DNA of 41,530 nt from Proteobacteria bacterium SG_bin5 (GTDB taxonomy: Bacteria; Pseudomonadota; Alphaproteobacteria; Sphingomonadales; Sphingomonadaceae), in NCBI GenBank assembly GCA_002083475.1, contig LWDI01000061.1:1-41530 (forward strand), written 5' to 3'. The notes beneath the pieces are model-generated. The model was not told the DNA's origin, did not search any database, and saw only the letters and a list, made by a program, of their open reading frames with translations. Below, piece after piece: positions 40,581 through 41,530 of the stretch (position 1 is the first letter of the stretch; the number at the start of each line of letters is the position of its first letter). The translations under genes and the position numbers were made by a program.

Positions 40581-41468
40581 ATGAACAAGCTACCCCTCTC
40601 GAAGCGCGTCCAAATCCTCGCCATGCTGTGCGAGGGCTTATCCATGCGGTCGATCAGCCGCGTTGCCGACGTGTCGATCAACACGGTCGCCAAGCTGCTA
40701 GTTGAGGCTGGCGAGGCCGCGCTCGCGCTTCACGATGAGCATGTTCGGGGCGTAAAGGCGTCGCGCATCCAGTGCGATGAAATCTGGTCGTTCTGCTACG
40801 CCAAGGAGAAGAACGTCGCGACTGCGAAGGCCGCGCCGGAAGGCGCTGGCGACGTGTGGACTTGGACCGCGATCGACGCCGATACCAAGCTGATGGTTTC
40901 CTATTTCGTCGGGGACCGTGGCGCCGAGAGCGCCATGATCCTGATGGATGATTTACGCGCTCGTCTTGCCAACCGCGTTCAGCTCACCACCGATGGGCAC
41001 AAGGCTTACCTAGAAGCTGTAGAAGGTGCGTTCGGCGCGGACGTTGACTATGCGCAGCTTGTGAAGCTCTACGGCGCCACGGTGGCTGCGCCGGGCCGTT
41101 ACAGCCCCGCCGAGTGCATCGGTGCGCGCAAGCAGCGCGTGGAAGGCAATCCAGACATTGCGCACGTTTCGACCTCGCATGTCGAACGCATGAACCTCTC
41201 GATCCGGATGCAAAACCGCCGCTTCACCCGGCTCACCAACGCTTTCAGCAAAAAGCTCGACAACCACATTCACGCGCTGGCGCTCTATTTCGCGTTCTAT
41301 AACTTTTGCCGTATCCACAAGTCGCTTCGCGTCACCCCGGCGATGGCGGCGGGCATCACCGATCGGCTTTGGACGCTTGAGGATATCGTGGCGAAGATGG
41401 AAGCTATGGCTCCCGCACTTAAGCCGCGCGGGCCTTACAAGAAGCGCAACGCCGAAAATTCAAACTGA
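40581..41468 (+). CDS. IS1-family (ISMhu11-like) transposase
   Basis: 295 aa. N-terminal HTH (MCEGLSMRSISRVADVSINT VAKLL), then a DDE domain with Asp66 (QCDEIWSF), Asp138 (TTDGHKAYL) and Glu202 (HVERMNLSIRM). C-terminal segment RFTRLTNAFSKKLDNHIHAL and AFYNFCRIHKSLRVTPAMAA G is typical. A single frame, unlike the InsA/InsB frameshift of classical IS1. The stop codon lies within the right inverted repeat. Appears intact. Confidence 0.92.
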   Translation: MNKLPLSKRVQILAMLCEGLSMRSISRVADVSINTVAKLLVEAGEAALALHDEHVRGVKASRIQCDEIWSFCYAKEKNVATAKAAPEGAGDVWTWTAIDADTKLMVSYFVGDRGAESAMILMDDLRARLANRVQLTTDGHKAYLEAVEGAFGADVDYAQLVKLYGATVAAPGRYSPAECIGARKQRVEGNPDIAHVSTSHVERMNLSIRMQNRRFTRLTNAFSKKLDNHIHALALYFAFYNFCRIHKSLRVTPAMAAGITDRLWTLEDIVAKMEAMAPALKPRGPYKKRNAENSN

Positions 41469-41477
41469 GACAATACC
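41456..41477. repeat. Right terminal inverted repeat of the IS
   Basis: AAATTCAAACTGAGACAATA then CC; reverse complement of the left repeat with one mismatch. Contains the transposase stop codon. Confidence 0.85.
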
Positions 41478-41530
41478 GATTCTGGCGACAACGTGTTCGA
41501 ACGCGCCGACTTCGAACGGCTCGCGGCCCA
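41478..41530 (+). pseudogene. D12-class methyltransferase, fragment after the IS (runs off window)
   Basis: Reads DSGDNVFERADFERLAA in the frame starting at 41478. In D12-class enzymes a DYGxxxFxRxDFxRLA segment follows the DPPY(W) motif. The 5' fragment stops near residue 97, so roughly 80-100 codons including DPPY seem to be missing. The rest lies beyond the window. Confidence 0.6.

Larger units (their letters stand above)
39124..41477 (+). mobile_element. IS1-family element (ISMhu11-like) with three passenger genes
   Basis: Bounded by 22-bp terminal inverted repeats with one mismatch (39124-39145 and 41456-41477; shared core TCTCAGTTTGAAT). It is 2354 bp, over twice a simple element of this kind, because three genes lie between the left end and the transposase. 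No direct target repeat is visible: left flank GCCGAATATG and right flank GATTCTGG differ. A decayed copy of the left-end core (11 of 13 bases) at 40561-40573 stands just before the transposase, suggesting an ancestral simple IS that gained a new outer left end. Family naming is from the transposase. Confidence 0.85.

Noticed and set aside
39124..41530. The right edge of the IS as the prophage end (attR)
   Set aside because: The flanking sequence continues a phage-type methyltransferase frame and has no copy of the tRNA-fMet 3' end.

Overview
The window is very GC-rich chromosomal DNA that opens with the 3' end of an rRNA operon (23S tail, 5S, initiator tRNA-Met). It then enters, immediately at the tRNA, a prophage that continues past the right edge. 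The rRNA/5S sequence style and the phage protein types suggest an alphaproteobacterium, most likely of the Sphingomonadales; this host call is an inference from sequence character, not from a search.

Layout. 1-631: rRNA/tRNA end and its terminator. 549-12723 (minus strand): one long early operon read toward the tRNA and ending in a large serine recombinase. It holds a DNA-binding protein, a CII-like regulator, an Ogr/Delta-type zinc-finger activator, a toprim primase/helicase, a GapR homologue, a stand-alone FtsK-gamma winged helix, a DNA methyltransferase, a nuclease and many small translationally coupled genes. 12761-13207 (plus): the lysogeny repressor, divergent from the early operon. 13249-14651: an accessory (moron) block bracketed by two copies of the same palindrome, holding a ribbon-helix-helix protein and a three-gene plus-strand operon that ends in a membrane protein with a WYL-like tail.

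14663-38681 is the late region with P2-type gene order. On the minus strand, from right to left, are O-N-M-(small)-L-X-holin-endolysin-Rz/Rz1-two secreted proteins-R-S, then J-I-H-fibre chaperone-tailspike, then V-(small)-W-FI-FII-E/E'-T-U-D. On the plus strand, divergent from O, are terminase P and portal Q. Three near-identical palindromes of the form TGTTGT-N13-ACAACA lie before V, before J and between O and P. They account for every late operon and are the expected targets of the Ogr-like activator. The tail gene E carries a -1 frameshift site (T8) into a well-conserved E' extension. V and W travel with the F-D cluster instead of with J-I-H, and there is no P2 gpA-type replication initiator, so this is a mosaic of P2-type virion genes with a different replication and integration module.

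38832-41530: a Dam-like (D12 class) adenine methyltransferase gene is interrupted by a 2.35-kb IS1-family element. The element carries three passenger genes between its outer left end and a decayed second left end in front of the transposase. The last passenger looks like an ImmA/IrrE-type zincin whose metal motif has lost its first histidine. Sequence right of the element resumes the methyltransferase well downstream of where it stopped, so insertion seems to have been accompanied by a deletion. The right attachment site is outside the window.
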